A DNA stretch of 64,000 nucleotides, taken from positions 1 to 64,000 of the forward strand of contig NZ_JAPFPW010000009.1 in the NCBI RefSeq assembly GCF_026155325.1. Reading direction: 5' to 3'. The position numbers and the translations under genes are program-made. Shown one piece after another: positions 15,677 to 24,622 of this stretch. A model generated the notes under the pieces. That model saw only the letters and a program-made list of their open reading frames with translations, was not told the origin of the DNA and made no database searches. The stretch is from Desulfobotulus pelophilus. Its GTDB lineage: Bacteria; Desulfobacterota; Desulfobacteria; Desulfobacterales; ASO4-4. The first letter of the stretch is position 1. Each line of letters opens with the position of its first letter.

Positions 15677-16900
15677 ATGGAATCAATGCCTTTCTCCTTT
15701 TTTTCCCCGCATGTTCAACAGCGAATCTGGCCTTCCCGGGTGAGTCTTCCGACAAAAAAGGGGCCTCTGATCTGGATTCATGCCCTTTCCCTTGGGGAAG
15801 TGCTTTCGGTCTTTCCTCTTGTGGACCTTCTGATGGAGAAGAGGCCGGATATGCAGATCTTTTTTACGGTGTCTACCCGAAGTGGCATGGATGCGGCCAT
15901 GGATTCTTTGGCACAAAAGGTGGCAGATATCCGGTATTTCCCGCTGGATCACCCTCTGGCCGTCAACAGAATGTTGAAGGATGTCGAGCCGGATGTTTTT
16001 ATTCTGGTGGAAACGGACGTATGGCCCTTTTTCATGCGTGCCATTCAAAAGAGAAATATTCCTTCGCTTTATGTGAATGCCCGAATATCCCAGAAAACCT
16101 TTGCCGGTTACCGTCGTCTTGCACCAGTCATGGGACCTGCCCTGAAAGCTTTTCACAGCGTGTTTCCCCAGAGTTCTGTGGATGCAGAACGGCTGCTTGC
16201 ACTGGGGCTTGATCCGAGAGTGCTGGAAGCCTGCGGAAATATGAAGCATGATCGTTCCCTGCCGGACCCGGAACAGTCTGCCCTTGATCCTGTCCGTACC
16301 CTGATAGGCCGTCAATCCCCTTCGTTTGTATGGGTCTGCGGGAGCATCCACCCCGGAGAGGAGCAGGTTGTGGCCGAAGCGCTGCGGCACAGAGCCCTTG
16401 AAGGAAGAAAAATTCTGACTTTTCTTGTTCCGAGACACCCGGACAAGGCTGTTCAGTTTTGTGAAAGTTTGCAATCCATGGGTCTGGATGCCTGCCTGTT
16501 GTCATCACTCCCGAAGGACAATCAGCGGATTGTGGTGGTGGATTGCATGGGGATTCTGAAGGATCTTTACGGGTTGGGACAGGCTGCACTGGTAGGCGGT
16601 AGTTTTCTTCCCCTGAGGGGACATAATCCCCTGGAACCTGCCATGGCCGGGATCCCTGTTGTGATGGGCCCCGGTACGGAAGATTTTCATGAAAGCTGGC
16701 AGGGGCTTTGTGAGATTGGGGCGGGTTTTCCTCTGAAAGACGGCGCCAGTCTGGCTGCAAGAATTCTTTTCTGGATGGATCATCCGGAAGAGAGAACCAG
16801 AGCAGGCCTGGCAGGAAAATCTTTTGTGATGAGAGGAAGGGGAACAACCTTGCGCATTTTTCAACGGATATGCAGCCTGTCGGGAGGTAGCTGGTGCTGA
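15677..16900 (+). CDS. waaA: Kdo (3-deoxy-D-manno-octulosonic acid) transferase
   Basis: A GT-B glycosyltransferase of about 407 residues (start ATG 15677 or 15686). Diagnostic segments are IHALSLGEV, ETDVWPFFMR, CGSIHPGEE and GGSFLPLRGHNPLEPA, the last two in the CMP-Kdo-binding half. It transfers Kdo to a lipid A precursor at the inner membrane. WaaA proteins usually begin with a hydrophobic anchor and reach the HxVSxGE motif near residue 50-60; here IHALSLGE begins near residue 34 and no transmembrane helix precedes it. It sits between lptG and lpxK, and its 3' end overlaps lpxK by 7 bp. Whether it adds one, two or more Kdo residues cannot be told. Confidence 0.9.
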   Translation: MESMPFSFFSPHVQQRIWPSRVSLPTKKGPLIWIHALSLGEVLSVFPLVDLLMEKRPDMQIFFTVSTRSGMDAAMDSLAQKVADIRYFPLDHPLAVNRMLKDVEPDVFILVETDVWPFFMRAIQKRNIPSLYVNARISQKTFAGYRRLAPVMGPALKAFHSVFPQSSVDAERLLALGLDPRVLEACGNMKHDRSLPDPEQSALDPVRTLIGRQSPSFVWVCGSIHPGEEQVVAEALRHRALEGRKILTFLVPRHPDKAVQFCESLQSMGLDACLLSSLPKDNQRIVVVDCMGILKDLYGLGQAALVGGSFLPLRGHNPLEPAMAGIPVVMGPGTEDFHESWQGLCEIGAGFPLKDGASLAARILFWMDHPEERTRAGLAGKSFVMRGRGTTLRIFQRICSLSGGSWC

Positions 16901-17985
16901 AACAGAAAATGGCAGACCGACTCCGCCGTTCTGGAAAGAACCGGGACGCGGGCGACTATGTTCTTTCCGGCCTGGCTTCTCTTTATAACGCAGGCCTGAC
17001 TTTCAGAAACCGGCTTTTGGACAGAAAGAGGGGGGTTCGATATCTGCCTGTACCCGTTATTTCCGTGGGTAATATTGTGGCTGGCGGTACGGGTAAAACT
17101 CCCATGGTCCGGACCCTTGCCCGCATGCTGAGTAAAATGGGTCTGAAGGTGGCCATTCTCAGCCGGGGTTACGGGGGAGGACTGGAAAAAAAGGGAGGGC
17201 TTGTATCGGACGGAAAGGAGATTATCTGTTCTGTCTCGGAAGCCGGTGATGAGCCTTTTTTGCTTGCCGAGACAAGCTCCGCCATGGTCTATGTGGGAGC
17301 GGATCGCTTCAAAAACGGGCTGGATGCCGTGGCAAGGGGAGCGAATATCATTCTGCTGGATGATGGTTTTCAGCACCGCAGGCTTCACAGAGATCTGGAT
17401 CTTGTTCTGGTGGACAGCCGGTACCCTTTGGGTAATGGCAGGCTCCTTCCCAGAGGAATCCTGCGGGAAGATCCCGTGGGGCTGCTGCGTGCCCATGCCC
17501 TGATTTTCACTCACTGGACTTTTTGTGAAACCATACCCAGGGAAAGGGCCGAAGCTCTGTGCGTATGGGCGGAGCAGGCTGAATTGCCCTGCTTTTTCTG
17601 CCAGCACAGACAGGTGGACCGGGCCCTTCCTCTCCCCCCCCCTGAAAAGGCAGGAAAGCTCATGGTTTTTTCTGCCATCGCTGATGGAAGGGGCTTTGCC
17701 GATACACTTCGCCAGCAGGGACTGACTGTGGTGCTGACCCTTATTTTTCCGGATCATCATTCCTATGGCCCTTCCGCCATGCACCAGCTGGAGGCAAGGG
17801 CCAGGGAGGCTGGTGCGGATGCTTTGGTAACCACCGCCAAGGATGCGGTGAAACTACCGGTTCCTTCAGAGTGGTCCATGCCTCTTTACGTGAAAGATGC
17901 GGAAGTGAGTTTTCGGGATCATGCGGCTTTTGAGGAATGGCTGGAAGGCCGGATACAGGATTTTCTTGAGGAGGAACAGTCATGA
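16894..17985 (+). CDS. lpxK: Tetraacyldisaccharide 4'-kinase
   Basis: A 363-residue product. The Walker A GGTGKT (residues 64-69) follows LPVPVISVGNIVA, exactly the LpxK N-terminal pattern. LLDDGFQHRRLHRDLDLVLVD is the characteristic LpxK motif with catalytic acidic residues, and LVTTAKDAVKLP is conserved near the C-terminus. LpxK phosphorylates the 4' position of the lipid A disaccharide at the inner membrane. A GTG start with GGGAGG six bases before it is well supported and overlaps waaA. The next gene overlaps by 4 bp. Confidence 0.95.
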   Translation: MLKQKMADRLRRSGKNRDAGDYVLSGLASLYNAGLTFRNRLLDRKRGVRYLPVPVISVGNIVAGGTGKTPMVRTLARMLSKMGLKVAILSRGYGGGLEKKGGLVSDGKEIICSVSEAGDEPFLLAETSSAMVYVGADRFKNGLDAVARGANIILLDDGFQHRRLHRDLDLVLVDSRYPLGNGRLLPRGILREDPVGLLRAHALIFTHWTFCETIPRERAEALCVWAEQAELPCFFCQHRQVDRALPLPPPEKAGKLMVFSAIADGRGFADTLRQQGLTVVLTLIFPDHHSYGPSAMHQLEARAREAGADALVTTAKDAVKLPVPSEWSMPLYVKDAEVSFRDHAAFEEWLEGRIQDFLEEEQS

Positions 17986-18950
17986 TCCCAGATCCACTGC
18001 GGGTTCTCTGCATAGGAGATAATCGGCCCGGTCATGAAAAGCAGACACAGGCCATGCTGGATGCTTTCGGAAAAAGGGCTCCCGTAGAGTTTCGATGGTT
18101 CCGGGTTCCCGATGGACGACGGTTTGCTTCTGTTTCGAGGCTGCAGGCTCTGGTTGCAGAAATTCTTCCCGTATCAGCGGATGGCATACTGGAAAGCTGG
18201 GGTTGGAATACAAAGGCTTTCCATCCCCATCTGGTGATGGCTACGGGCAGCCATACCCATGGTGCTCTACTTGTGCTGGGCCGTTACTACAGGGCCAGAA
18301 CCCTTGTGTGCATGACTCCGGATTTTTTTGTACGGAAGACAGTGGACCGGATTCTTTCTCCCATGCATGACGGAAAAGAAGAGGACTCCCGCCTGCGTGT
18401 TACTCTGGGGCCTCCGTGCAGGCAGATTGTAAGGGATAAAAGGTGTTTGGACAGAGGTCTGATCCTTGTGGGGGGAACGGATGCCTCCAGTCATGTGTGG
18501 GATACTGGTCAGCTGATGAAAGCAATTGGAGACGTGCTGAATCAGAGTCCTATGGACAGCTGGGAAATCGGCTCTTCACCCAGAACTCCGGAAGAAACGG
18601 AAAGGGTCCTTGCCGAATATGCGCGGGAGCGGCCTGATGTTTCCTTTCAGCCCTTTTCAGTTGCTCCACGTGGATGGGTCGAACAGGCCTATGCCCGGAG
18701 CACGGAAGTCTGGATCAGTGCCGACAGTATCTCCATGGTGTATGAAGCCCTTACGGCTGGATGCAGGGTAGGAATTCTTCCTGTGCAGTGGCGTAAGAGG
18801 AAAAATAAATTTCAGAAAAGCCTGGATTTTCTGCATGCAAAGGGCTGGGTCGTGTATCCCGGAGAAATGTTCAAGGAGGATATGCCCCTGCTGGATGAAG
18901 CTGGAAGGGCGGCAGAGGAGGCCGTGACGGAATGGTGGGGAAAAAAATAA
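17982..18950 (+). CDS. ELM1/GtrOC1-like putative nucleoside-diphosphate-sugar glycosyltransferase
   Basis: A 322-residue protein matching the ELM1 family (named after the plant mitochondrial fission factor). Recognisable segments are CIGDNRPGHEKQTQAM at the N-terminus, VMATGSHTHGALLVLGRYY in the middle and WISADSISMVYEALTAGCRV near the C-terminus. The fold is GT-B-like and bacterial members are usually found near LPS genes. Here it is coupled by ATGA to lpxK and overlaps the next glycosyltransferase by 19 bp, so a role in lipid A/core modification is likely. No donor or acceptor can be named. Confidence 0.8.
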   Translation: MIPDPLRVLCIGDNRPGHEKQTQAMLDAFGKRAPVEFRWFRVPDGRRFASVSRLQALVAEILPVSADGILESWGWNTKAFHPHLVMATGSHTHGALLVLGRYYRARTLVCMTPDFFVRKTVDRILSPMHDGKEEDSRLRVTLGPPCRQIVRDKRCLDRGLILVGGTDASSHVWDTGQLMKAIGDVLNQSPMDSWEIGSSPRTPEETERVLAEYARERPDVSFQPFSVAPRGWVEQAYARSTEVWISADSISMVYEALTAGCRVGILPVQWRKRKNKFQKSLDFLHAKGWVVYPGEMFKEDMPLLDEAGRAAEEAVTEWWGKK

Positions 18951-20104
18951 CCGTTTTACAGATATTGCCGGATCTGGAAACCGGTGGCGTGGAGCAGGGA
19001 ACCCTTGAGCTGGGCAACTTTCTCGTAGCCTATGGTCATACATCTCTGGTTATTTCCAGAGGAGGACGCATGGTGGAGGATCTCGTATCCGGAGGAAGCC
19101 AGCATATTTTCATGCCTTTTATCGGAGAAAAATCTCCCCGTCCCCTTGGGCATATACCCGCACTGAGAAGACTTCTGCAGAAAGTGGATGTGGTGCACCT
19201 GCGTTCCCGCGTTCCCGCATGGGCTGGCTGGCTGGCGTGGAAGAGTCTGCCGGAAAAAAAACGTCCTCTTCTTATCACAACCTTCCATGGGGTGTATTCC
19301 GTTAACAGCTACAGCGCCATCATGACAAAGGGAGAGCGTGTCATTGCCGTTTCCGATGCTATCCTGCAACATATCCTTGCCAATTACTCCATGGATCCCG
19401 AAAGGCTGATCCGAATTCCAAGGGGTGCGGACAGTCGGCGTTTTGATCCGGGCCTGGTTTCCGCAGAGAAAAGGGAGGCTATCCGGAAAGAATGGGGGTG
19501 CGGTCAAGATTCGCCCCTTATTCTTGTTCCTGGGCGTTTTTCCCGGATTAAAGGACAGGATTTTGTCCTTCAGGCCATGGAGGGTTTGAGAGAGCTCCCA
19601 TGGCAACTGGTTTTTGTGGGGGATCCTGCTGAAAATCCAGCCTATGCGGAAGAACTTGGCAGAATGGCTTCCGGTTTTGGAAAAAGAATAGTTTTGGCTG
19701 GCTATCGCAAGGATATGCCGGAGGTCATGGCTGCATCCGATCTGGTTCTGTCTCCTTCCCGGCAGCCGGAATCTTTTGGCCGTGTTCTTGCCGAAGCGGG
19801 CATGATGGAAAAGCCTGTTCTGGCTTCTGCCCATGGAGGCAGTCTTGAAATTGTGGAGGATGGCAGGACCGGGTTGCTGTTTTCTCCGGAAGACGAAGAT
19901 GATTTCAGAAAAAAACTGCAGATACTGCTGCAAAATGATGCGGTGAGGGAATCCATGGGTAAAGAGGCAGGCAGAAGAATTCGGGCGCATTTTACCATCG
20001 AAGCCATGTGTTGCAAGACACTGGAACTGTACCTTACCGTGTTGGAAGAAAAAAAGGGGCCGGGCTGGCAGCAGGGGGGGGAGAACCGGAGAATACCCCA
20101 GTGA
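18932..20104 (+). CDS. GT4-family glycosyltransferase, probably LPS core
   Basis: A 390-residue GT-B enzyme. The N-terminal acceptor half has LQILPDLETGGVEQGTLELG, a typical GT4 glycine motif. The C-terminal donor half has VPGRFSRIKGQDF and the E-x7-E element in PESFGRVLAEAGMMEKPV. No signal peptide or membrane helix is present. As the last gene of lptF-lptG-waaA-lpxK-ELM1-GT4 it most likely adds a sugar to the inner core. The identity of the sugar is not readable. It is closed by a hairpin with a T-rich tail at 20108-20135. Confidence 0.88.
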   Translation: MVGKKITVLQILPDLETGGVEQGTLELGNFLVAYGHTSLVISRGGRMVEDLVSGGSQHIFMPFIGEKSPRPLGHIPALRRLLQKVDVVHLRSRVPAWAGWLAWKSLPEKKRPLLITTFHGVYSVNSYSAIMTKGERVIAVSDAILQHILANYSMDPERLIRIPRGADSRRFDPGLVSAEKREAIRKEWGCGQDSPLILVPGRFSRIKGQDFVLQAMEGLRELPWQLVFVGDPAENPAYAEELGRMASGFGKRIVLAGYRKDMPEVMAASDLVLSPSRQPESFGRVLAEAGMMEKPVLASAHGGSLEIVEDGRTGLLFSPEDEDDFRKKLQILLQNDAVRESMGKEAGRRIRAHFTIEAMCCKTLELYLTVLEEKKGPGWQQGGENRRIPQ

Positions 20105-20107
20105 ACG

Positions 20108-20135
20108 CAGGCAGGGTGGCTGGCACCTCTGCCTG
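20108..20135 (+). terminator. Intrinsic terminator of the envelope operon
   Basis: CAGGCAG-GGTG pairs with CACC-(T)-CTGCCTG (11 bp with one bulge, 5-base loop), followed by TTGTTGTGTTT. It begins four bases after the GT4 stop and faces uppP. Confidence 0.7.
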
Positions 20136-20144
20136 TTGTTGTGT

Positions 20145-20942
20145 TTAGAAGAAAAGAAAAAGACAAAGGCCGATACCCAGGGCGAATCGGTACAGCACAA
20201 AGGGCAAGAGCCCCATTTTTTCGATGATTTTCAGGAAGAAATGAATGCACAGAAGGGCGCTGACAAAAGAAAGGGCGGCTCCGGACAGGAGGGCTGCTAT
20301 GTCATAGATGGCGGGTTCCCGGACAAGTTTATATCCCTGATAGAGGGTAATCAGTGTAATAATGGGAATGGACAGCAGGAAGGAAAAGCGGGCCGCACTT
20401 TTGCGGTCAAAGCCCAGCATCAGCCCTGCGGTGATGGTAATGCCGGACCGGGATGTGCCCGGTATAAGGGAGACGGCCTGAGCAAGTCCGATGATCATTG
20501 CCTGTTTCAGATTCATACCTTCCATGGCAAGTTTTTTTTGACCCCGCACATCCGCCAGCCAGAGAAGGGCTCCGAAAATAAGGGTGGTTCCGGCAATCAC
20601 AGCGGCTGATCGCAGGGTTGTTTCAATGAATCCTCCTGCCAGAAGTCCTGCCAGCCCAGCCGGTATGGTGGCAAGAATGAGAAACCAGGCCATTTTCCCA
20701 TAGGTAGTCATGTTTCCGGAAAAAGAGTTCACCCATCCATGGAAGAGCTGGCGGATATCGTCTTGGAAATAGATGATTACGGCCAGAAGGGTGCCGGTAT
20801 GCACGGCGATATCAAAGGCCAGGCCCTGATCTTCCCACCCCAGCAGGGCAGCGGGCAGAATGAGGTGGGCAGAGGATGATATGGGCAGAAACTCCGTGAG
20901 CCCCTGAATCAGAGATAAAAAAATAATTTCTGCAGCTCCCAT
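20145..20942 (-). CDS. uppP: Undecaprenyl-diphosphatase
   Basis: An integral membrane protein of 265 residues from ATG 20942, where AAGGAC lies six bases upstream; an in-frame extension to 20999 adds 19 polar residues and is unlikely. The family motifs are present: Q13-x3-E17 followed by FLPISSSAH (His26), and PGTSRSG (residues ~161-167, catalytic Arg). About eight transmembrane helices are predicted by eye. UppP dephosphorylates undecaprenyl pyrophosphate to recycle the lipid carrier for peptidoglycan and O-antigen. It is convergent with the LPS operon. Confidence 0.95.
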   Translation of the reverse strand: MGAAEIIFLSLIQGLTEFLPISSSAHLILPAALLGWEDQGLAFDIAVHTGTLLAVIIYFQDDIRQLFHGWVNSFSGNMTTYGKMAWFLILATIPAGLAGLLAGGFIETTLRSAAVIAGTTLIFGALLWLADVRGQKKLAMEGMNLKQAMIIGLAQAVSLIPGTSRSGITITAGLMLGFDRKSAARFSFLLSIPIITLITLYQGYKLVREPAIYDIAALLSGAALSFVSALLCIHFFLKIIEKMGLLPFVLYRFALGIGLCLFLFF

Positions 20943-21290
20943 GGGCAGGTCCTTTTGAATAGGTAAGAATGAGAAGGGCGGTTTGTTTCCGTCACCCATA
21001 GAAAGACCCTCAAGGGCCGGTTTGTCAATGGAAAAAGGCTGTCCGCGATGGCCTTGTCCCTATGGCAGGACGCTTTGGATGAATGCCAGAGTATGCCATA
21101 ACCCCGAGACAAAAGGCCGCTCCTTCAGGAGTGGCCTTTTGTCATGGATCGTTTCCAGCTTCAGCGAGTATGCAAACAGGGTTGTTTCCCACTCGATATC
21201 GTTACGGTGTCAGATTTTTACAGATCGGACTTGCTCAGCCTGGAAGAACAAGCGTTTTCGGTAACGTTTCACACGGCTTCGCATTTTCTG
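20943..21290. other. 348-bp region between the betaine importer and uppP
   Basis: It holds the strong hairpin at 21108-21143 and, nearer 20942, the uppP leader. The stretch 21144-21290 is GC-mixed, with several inverted short motifs around GGTAACG/CGTTACG but no convincing gene. Confidence 0.5.
21108..21143. terminator. Intrinsic terminator downstream of the betaine ABC operon
   Basis: A 16-bp stem, GACAAAAGGCCGCTCC with GGAGTGGCCTTTTGTC (one G-U pair), closed by a TTCA loop. The CCTTTTGTC arm supplies a U-rich end. It lies about 150 bp past the substrate-binding protein stop, in the direction of that operon, and before uppP. Confidence 0.75.
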
Positions 21291-22148
21291 TTACCGGATC
21301 CAGCCGTTTACCTGCTCTTCGTTTTCAGCAATGAACCGCTTGGCGTTTTCATAACGGTCGGAGTTGGGTTGCTGGTCCCATGCCATGACCATCTGAAGCT
21401 GGTTGGGGTCTTCCCATGCAAAGTTGTTCAGAAGGTTGTATACTTCCGGCATATCTTTTTTCAGTCCTTTGCGGACAATGGTGTGAATGAATTCTTCTTC
21501 ACCCAGTGAACCCCTGGGGTCGTCAAGATATTTGAGATCCCAGGTTCCGAACATCCAGTGAGGGGACCATGCCGTAACCACAACCCACTCATTCCGGCGG
21601 ATAGCCGTACTCAGGGCTGCTGTCATGGTGGCACCACTGCCTTCAACAAGCTGGAGTCTGTTCAGCTTGTAATCTTTCATGGCCTGTTCGGACAGGCGCA
21701 TGAGACCTGCGCCGGGATCAATACCCACGATACGGTTTTTGAACTTGGCAGCATGCTCATTGATTTCTTCTATGGAATCAATGGTTACATAGGATGGAAC
21801 TGCCCAGCCCAGCTTGGCTCCGCCAACAATGGGACCCAGGTCTTCAATGCGGTTTTGGAAGCTGTTGTAATAATCTGCATGGGTAGCGGGCAGCCAGCCT
21901 GTGACCATGCCGTCCACGTTGCCTGTTGCCACAGCCTGCCACATTGCGGCAGCTGCCACGGGAAGAATTTCCACATTATAACCCATTTTTTCCTGAAGCA
22001 CGGCCTTCACTACGTGGGTGCTGGCTGCTGCGCAGTCCCATTCAACGTAAGCCAGACGGACTTTCTTCTGCGCAAAGGCCATGCCTGTGCCAGACAAGGT
22101 AAGAACCAGCACGGATGCCAGAATGGTTAAAGCTGTTTGTTTTTTCAT
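21291..22148 (-). CDS. proX: Glycine betaine/proline-type ABC substrate-binding protein
   Basis: About 285 residues from ATG 22148, which has AGGAG upstream and starts a clean Sec signal peptide ending near MAFA/QKK (residue 26/27). A longer in-frame extension to 22298 overlaps the permease and lacks a signal peptide. The mature part has the OpuAC fold pattern, with WDCAAAST near the N-terminus and Trp-rich segments (AMWQAVATG, TAWSPHWMFG) typical of the aromatic cage that holds quaternary ammonium compounds. It is last in the ATPase-permease-binding protein operon and acts in the periplasm. Confidence 0.9.
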   Translation of the reverse strand: MKKQTALTILASVLVLTLSGTGMAFAQKKVRLAYVEWDCAAASTHVVKAVLQEKMGYNVEILPVAAAAMWQAVATGNVDGMVTGWLPATHADYYNSFQNRIEDLGPIVGGAKLGWAVPSYVTIDSIEEINEHAAKFKNRIVGIDPGAGLMRLSEQAMKDYKLNRLQLVEGSGATMTAALSTAIRRNEWVVVTAWSPHWMFGTWDLKYLDDPRGSLGEEEFIHTIVRKGLKKDMPEVYNLLNNFAWEDPNQLQMVMAWDQQPNSDRYENAKRFIAENEEQVNGWIR

Positions 22149-22167
22149 GAAAGGGCTCCTTTTTTGT

Positions 22168-22995
22168 TTAATGTTTGTTGGCTCCAAGGTGCTGCAGCAC
22201 CCGGTCCAGAATGATGGCCACAATGACGATACCGATACCCGCTTCAAAACCGCTGCCCATCTGAAGGCGCTGAATGGCTCGCCATACTTCGCCGCCAAGT
22301 CCCCTGGCTCCGATCATGGCGGCAATGACCACCATGGAAAGAGCCAGCATTACGGTCTGGTTGACTCCGGCCATGATGGTGGGAGTTGCCATGGGCAGTT
22401 GCAGTTTCAAGAGTTTTTGCCACTTGGTGGATCCGAAGGCATCCGCACACTCCACAAGGTCTTTGGGCACCTGCTGAATGCCGAGACAGGTAAGGCGGAT
22501 GGCCGGAGGCATGGAGAAGATGACAGTGGCAAAAATGGCAGCCACCTTGCCAAGGCCGAAAAATGGTATGGCGGGAATCAGATACACAAAGGCAGGCATG
22601 GTCTGCATAACATCCAGAATGGGCTGGACTGCACGATTTACACGGGTGCTCAACGCGGCAACAATGCCGATGGGAATGCCTATGAGAAGTGCTGTAAGGG
22701 TGGCGATGAGCACCAGAGTAATGGTGCTGATGGTTGCCGCCCAGAGTTGCATGTTCCAAATGAGCATAAGGCCGGCAAGGGTAAAAATGGAGAGCCCCCG
22801 TTTACGGGTGAGCCAGAATACAAGCCCGGCAGCCATGAGAATAAAAAGCCATGGCGGCAGCAGCATGAGGGTGTTTTCCAGAAAGGCAATGACCCTTTCC
22901 ATGACCCGGGTAAAGGCAATGGTAAGGAATGAAAAATTGGTGACAAAAAAATTAATGGCTCCTTCAATGATCTGTCCCAAGGGAATTCTAGGCAT
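22168..22995 (-). CDS. proW: Glycine betaine/proline-type ABC permease
   Basis: A 275-residue membrane protein with about six to seven helices. The EAA-type cytoplasmic loop reads VPKDLVECADAFGSTKWQKLLKLQLPMA, where it contacts the ATPase. Overall order and the DVMQTMPAFVYLIPAIPFFG segment match ProW/OpuAB permeases. It overlaps the ATPase gene by 8 bp and precedes the binding protein by 19 bp. It forms the inner-membrane channel of the compatible-solute importer. Confidence 0.92.
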   Translation of the reverse strand: MPRIPLGQIIEGAINFFVTNFSFLTIAFTRVMERVIAFLENTLMLLPPWLFILMAAGLVFWLTRKRGLSIFTLAGLMLIWNMQLWAATISTITLVLIATLTALLIGIPIGIVAALSTRVNRAVQPILDVMQTMPAFVYLIPAIPFFGLGKVAAIFATVIFSMPPAIRLTCLGIQQVPKDLVECADAFGSTKWQKLLKLQLPMATPTIMAGVNQTVMLALSMVVIAAMIGARGLGGEVWRAIQRLQMGSGFEAGIGIVIVAIILDRVLQHLGANKH

Positions 22996-24211
22996 TGTCC
23001 GTGCTCCTTCCTCTTTCTGCCAGGGCAGCCAGCAGGGATCCCCGAATAATGATTCCTTTCATTTTTCCATTTTCCAGTACGGGCAGGGGATAGGGGATAT
23101 CGGCAAGGATGGGGATAAGGTCTGCTGCGGGGGTATCCGGTGCAACATGGAGAAAATCCTGCTGCATGATGGCAAATAAATTTTTTTCACCCCTGGCACT
23201 GGCTTCCGATGCCGCTTCGGCAGAGACAATGCCAATGACCTGATGGTTTTTATCGTGAACGAAAATCTGGGAAAAGCCTTCCTTCTGCATGAAGCGAAGG
23301 GCTGATTTGGGGCCGTGGGTAGTGGGAGAAACCATGGCTTTGGGTCGTATCATAACGGATTCAGCCGTCAGTACTTTGGTGATATCCACGTTTTCCACGA
23401 ATCTTGCCACATAATCCGTTGCCGGGTTGGTCAGAATTTCTTCCCCGGTTCCGCTCTGAACTATAACCCCGTCCTTCATCAGTATGATTCTGTCCCCCAG
23501 TTTCAGAGCCTCATCCAGATCATGGCTGATGAAAACGATGGTTTTCTGCAATTTTTGCTGGAGACCGATCAGTTCGTCCTGCATATCGGAACGGATCAGC
23601 GGATCCAGAGCACTGAACGCTTCGTCCATAAGCAGAATGTCAGGGTCCAGGGCCAGAGCCCTTGCCAGCCCCACCCGCTGCTGCATGCCACCGGACAGGT
23701 TGTGGGGGTAATGGTTTTCCCATCCTTTCAGCCCCACCTGTTCCAGTGCGGTCATGGCTTTTTTTTGTCTGGATTCCGGGTCCATTCCCTGAATTTCAAG
23801 ACCGTATTCGGCATTCTGACAGACGGTTCTGTGGGGGAAGAGGGCAAAGTTCTGAAATACCATCCCCAGCTTGCTGAGCCGTACTCTGCGCAGGGCATCC
23901 GGAGTCAGGGCGGTGATATCTTCATCATCAATGAAGATTTTTCCTGATGTGGGGTGGATGAGGCGGTTGATGCAGCGAACAAGGGTGGATTTACCACTTC
24001 CGGAAAGACCCATGATCACAACAATTTCACCCTCTGTTACCGTGAAACTGACATTGGAAACCCCAATGCCGCATTTCGTTTTTTTGAGTATGGTTGTCTT
24101 GTCTTCCCCCTGCTGCAGCAGGTGAAGTGCTTCCGGTATGCGTGCTCTGGGGCCGAAAACTTTGGTAAGGCCCTCCACACGAATTTTAGATTTCTGTTTG
24201 GATTCTGTCAT
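22988..24211 (-). CDS. proV: Glycine betaine/proline-type ABC ATPase with tandem CBS domains
   Basis: About 407 residues from ATG 24211 (an AGGA site precedes it). Walker A GLSGSGKST (~68-76), signature LSGGMQQRVG (~172-181) and Walker B LLMDEAFSALD (~193-203) are intact. Residues ~265-400 form two CBS modules. In characterised homologues (OpuAA) these sense ionic strength or nucleotides and gate transport under osmotic stress, so osmotic regulation is a reasonable inference. It is first in the operon, with a promoter at 24301-24330. Confidence 0.93.
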   Translation of the reverse strand: MTESKQKSKIRVEGLTKVFGPRARIPEALHLLQQGEDKTTILKKTKCGIGVSNVSFTVTEGEIVVIMGLSGSGKSTLVRCINRLIHPTSGKIFIDDEDITALTPDALRRVRLSKLGMVFQNFALFPHRTVCQNAEYGLEIQGMDPESRQKKAMTALEQVGLKGWENHYPHNLSGGMQQRVGLARALALDPDILLMDEAFSALDPLIRSDMQDELIGLQQKLQKTIVFISHDLDEALKLGDRIILMKDGVIVQSGTGEEILTNPATDYVARFVENVDITKVLTAESVMIRPKAMVSPTTHGPKSALRFMQKEGFSQIFVHDKNHQVIGIVSAEAASEASARGEKNLFAIMQQDFLHVAPDTPAADLIPILADIPYPLPVLENGKMKGIIIRGSLLAALAERGRSTDNA

Positions 24212-24622
24212 AAATATCCTGTCTTTTCGGGAGCAATACGAGGCCTTTGGCAGGCATGGCCCATCCAAAACCCATGGGGCTCATTTGTTCTAAAGAAAGT
24301 ACTCTATGCATATTATGTATCGTATGTCAAATTATTGGCGGATATTATTTTTTTCTATCATCCTGTTATTCTTTTTTATTTAATTGTTTATGCTAAAAAA
24401 TCATGATGTAGAAAGTGTGAGGGTCGTGGTGGAATAGGGGTATTATGATTTGAACACTATGGATATTCGGGAGGGGTGAATGTGACCTTGCCGGTTTCAT
24501 GAAAAGAGGGTGTGTCTGCAGCACAGCTTGCGGAAATCCCCTGAAATCTGTTAGCAAGTAGAAAGCAGAATGCATCATGTCTGCGGGGAAGCTGATGGAT
24601 CCATATGTGACAGGAGAGAAAC
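24212..24622. other. A/T-rich divergent promoter region
   Basis: 411 bp between proV (leftward) and the AI-2E family permease (rightward). It contains the well-formed minus-strand promoter at 24301-24330. On the plus strand a TATTAT (near 24440) could be a -10, but no matching -35 is seen. There is no gene-like frame with a ribosome-binding site. Confidence 0.5.
24301..24330 (-). promoter_or_regulatory. Sigma70-type promoter of the betaine importer operon
   Basis: On the minus strand TTGACA (24330-24325) is separated by 18 bases from TAGAGT (24306-24301, 4 of 6 to consensus). It lies about 90 bp before the proV start codon. No operator-like palindrome is evident. Confidence 0.6.

Noticed and set aside
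22081-23179. Plus-strand frames across the betaine importer
   Set aside because: They are antisense to three well-recognised ABC genes and have no start signal.
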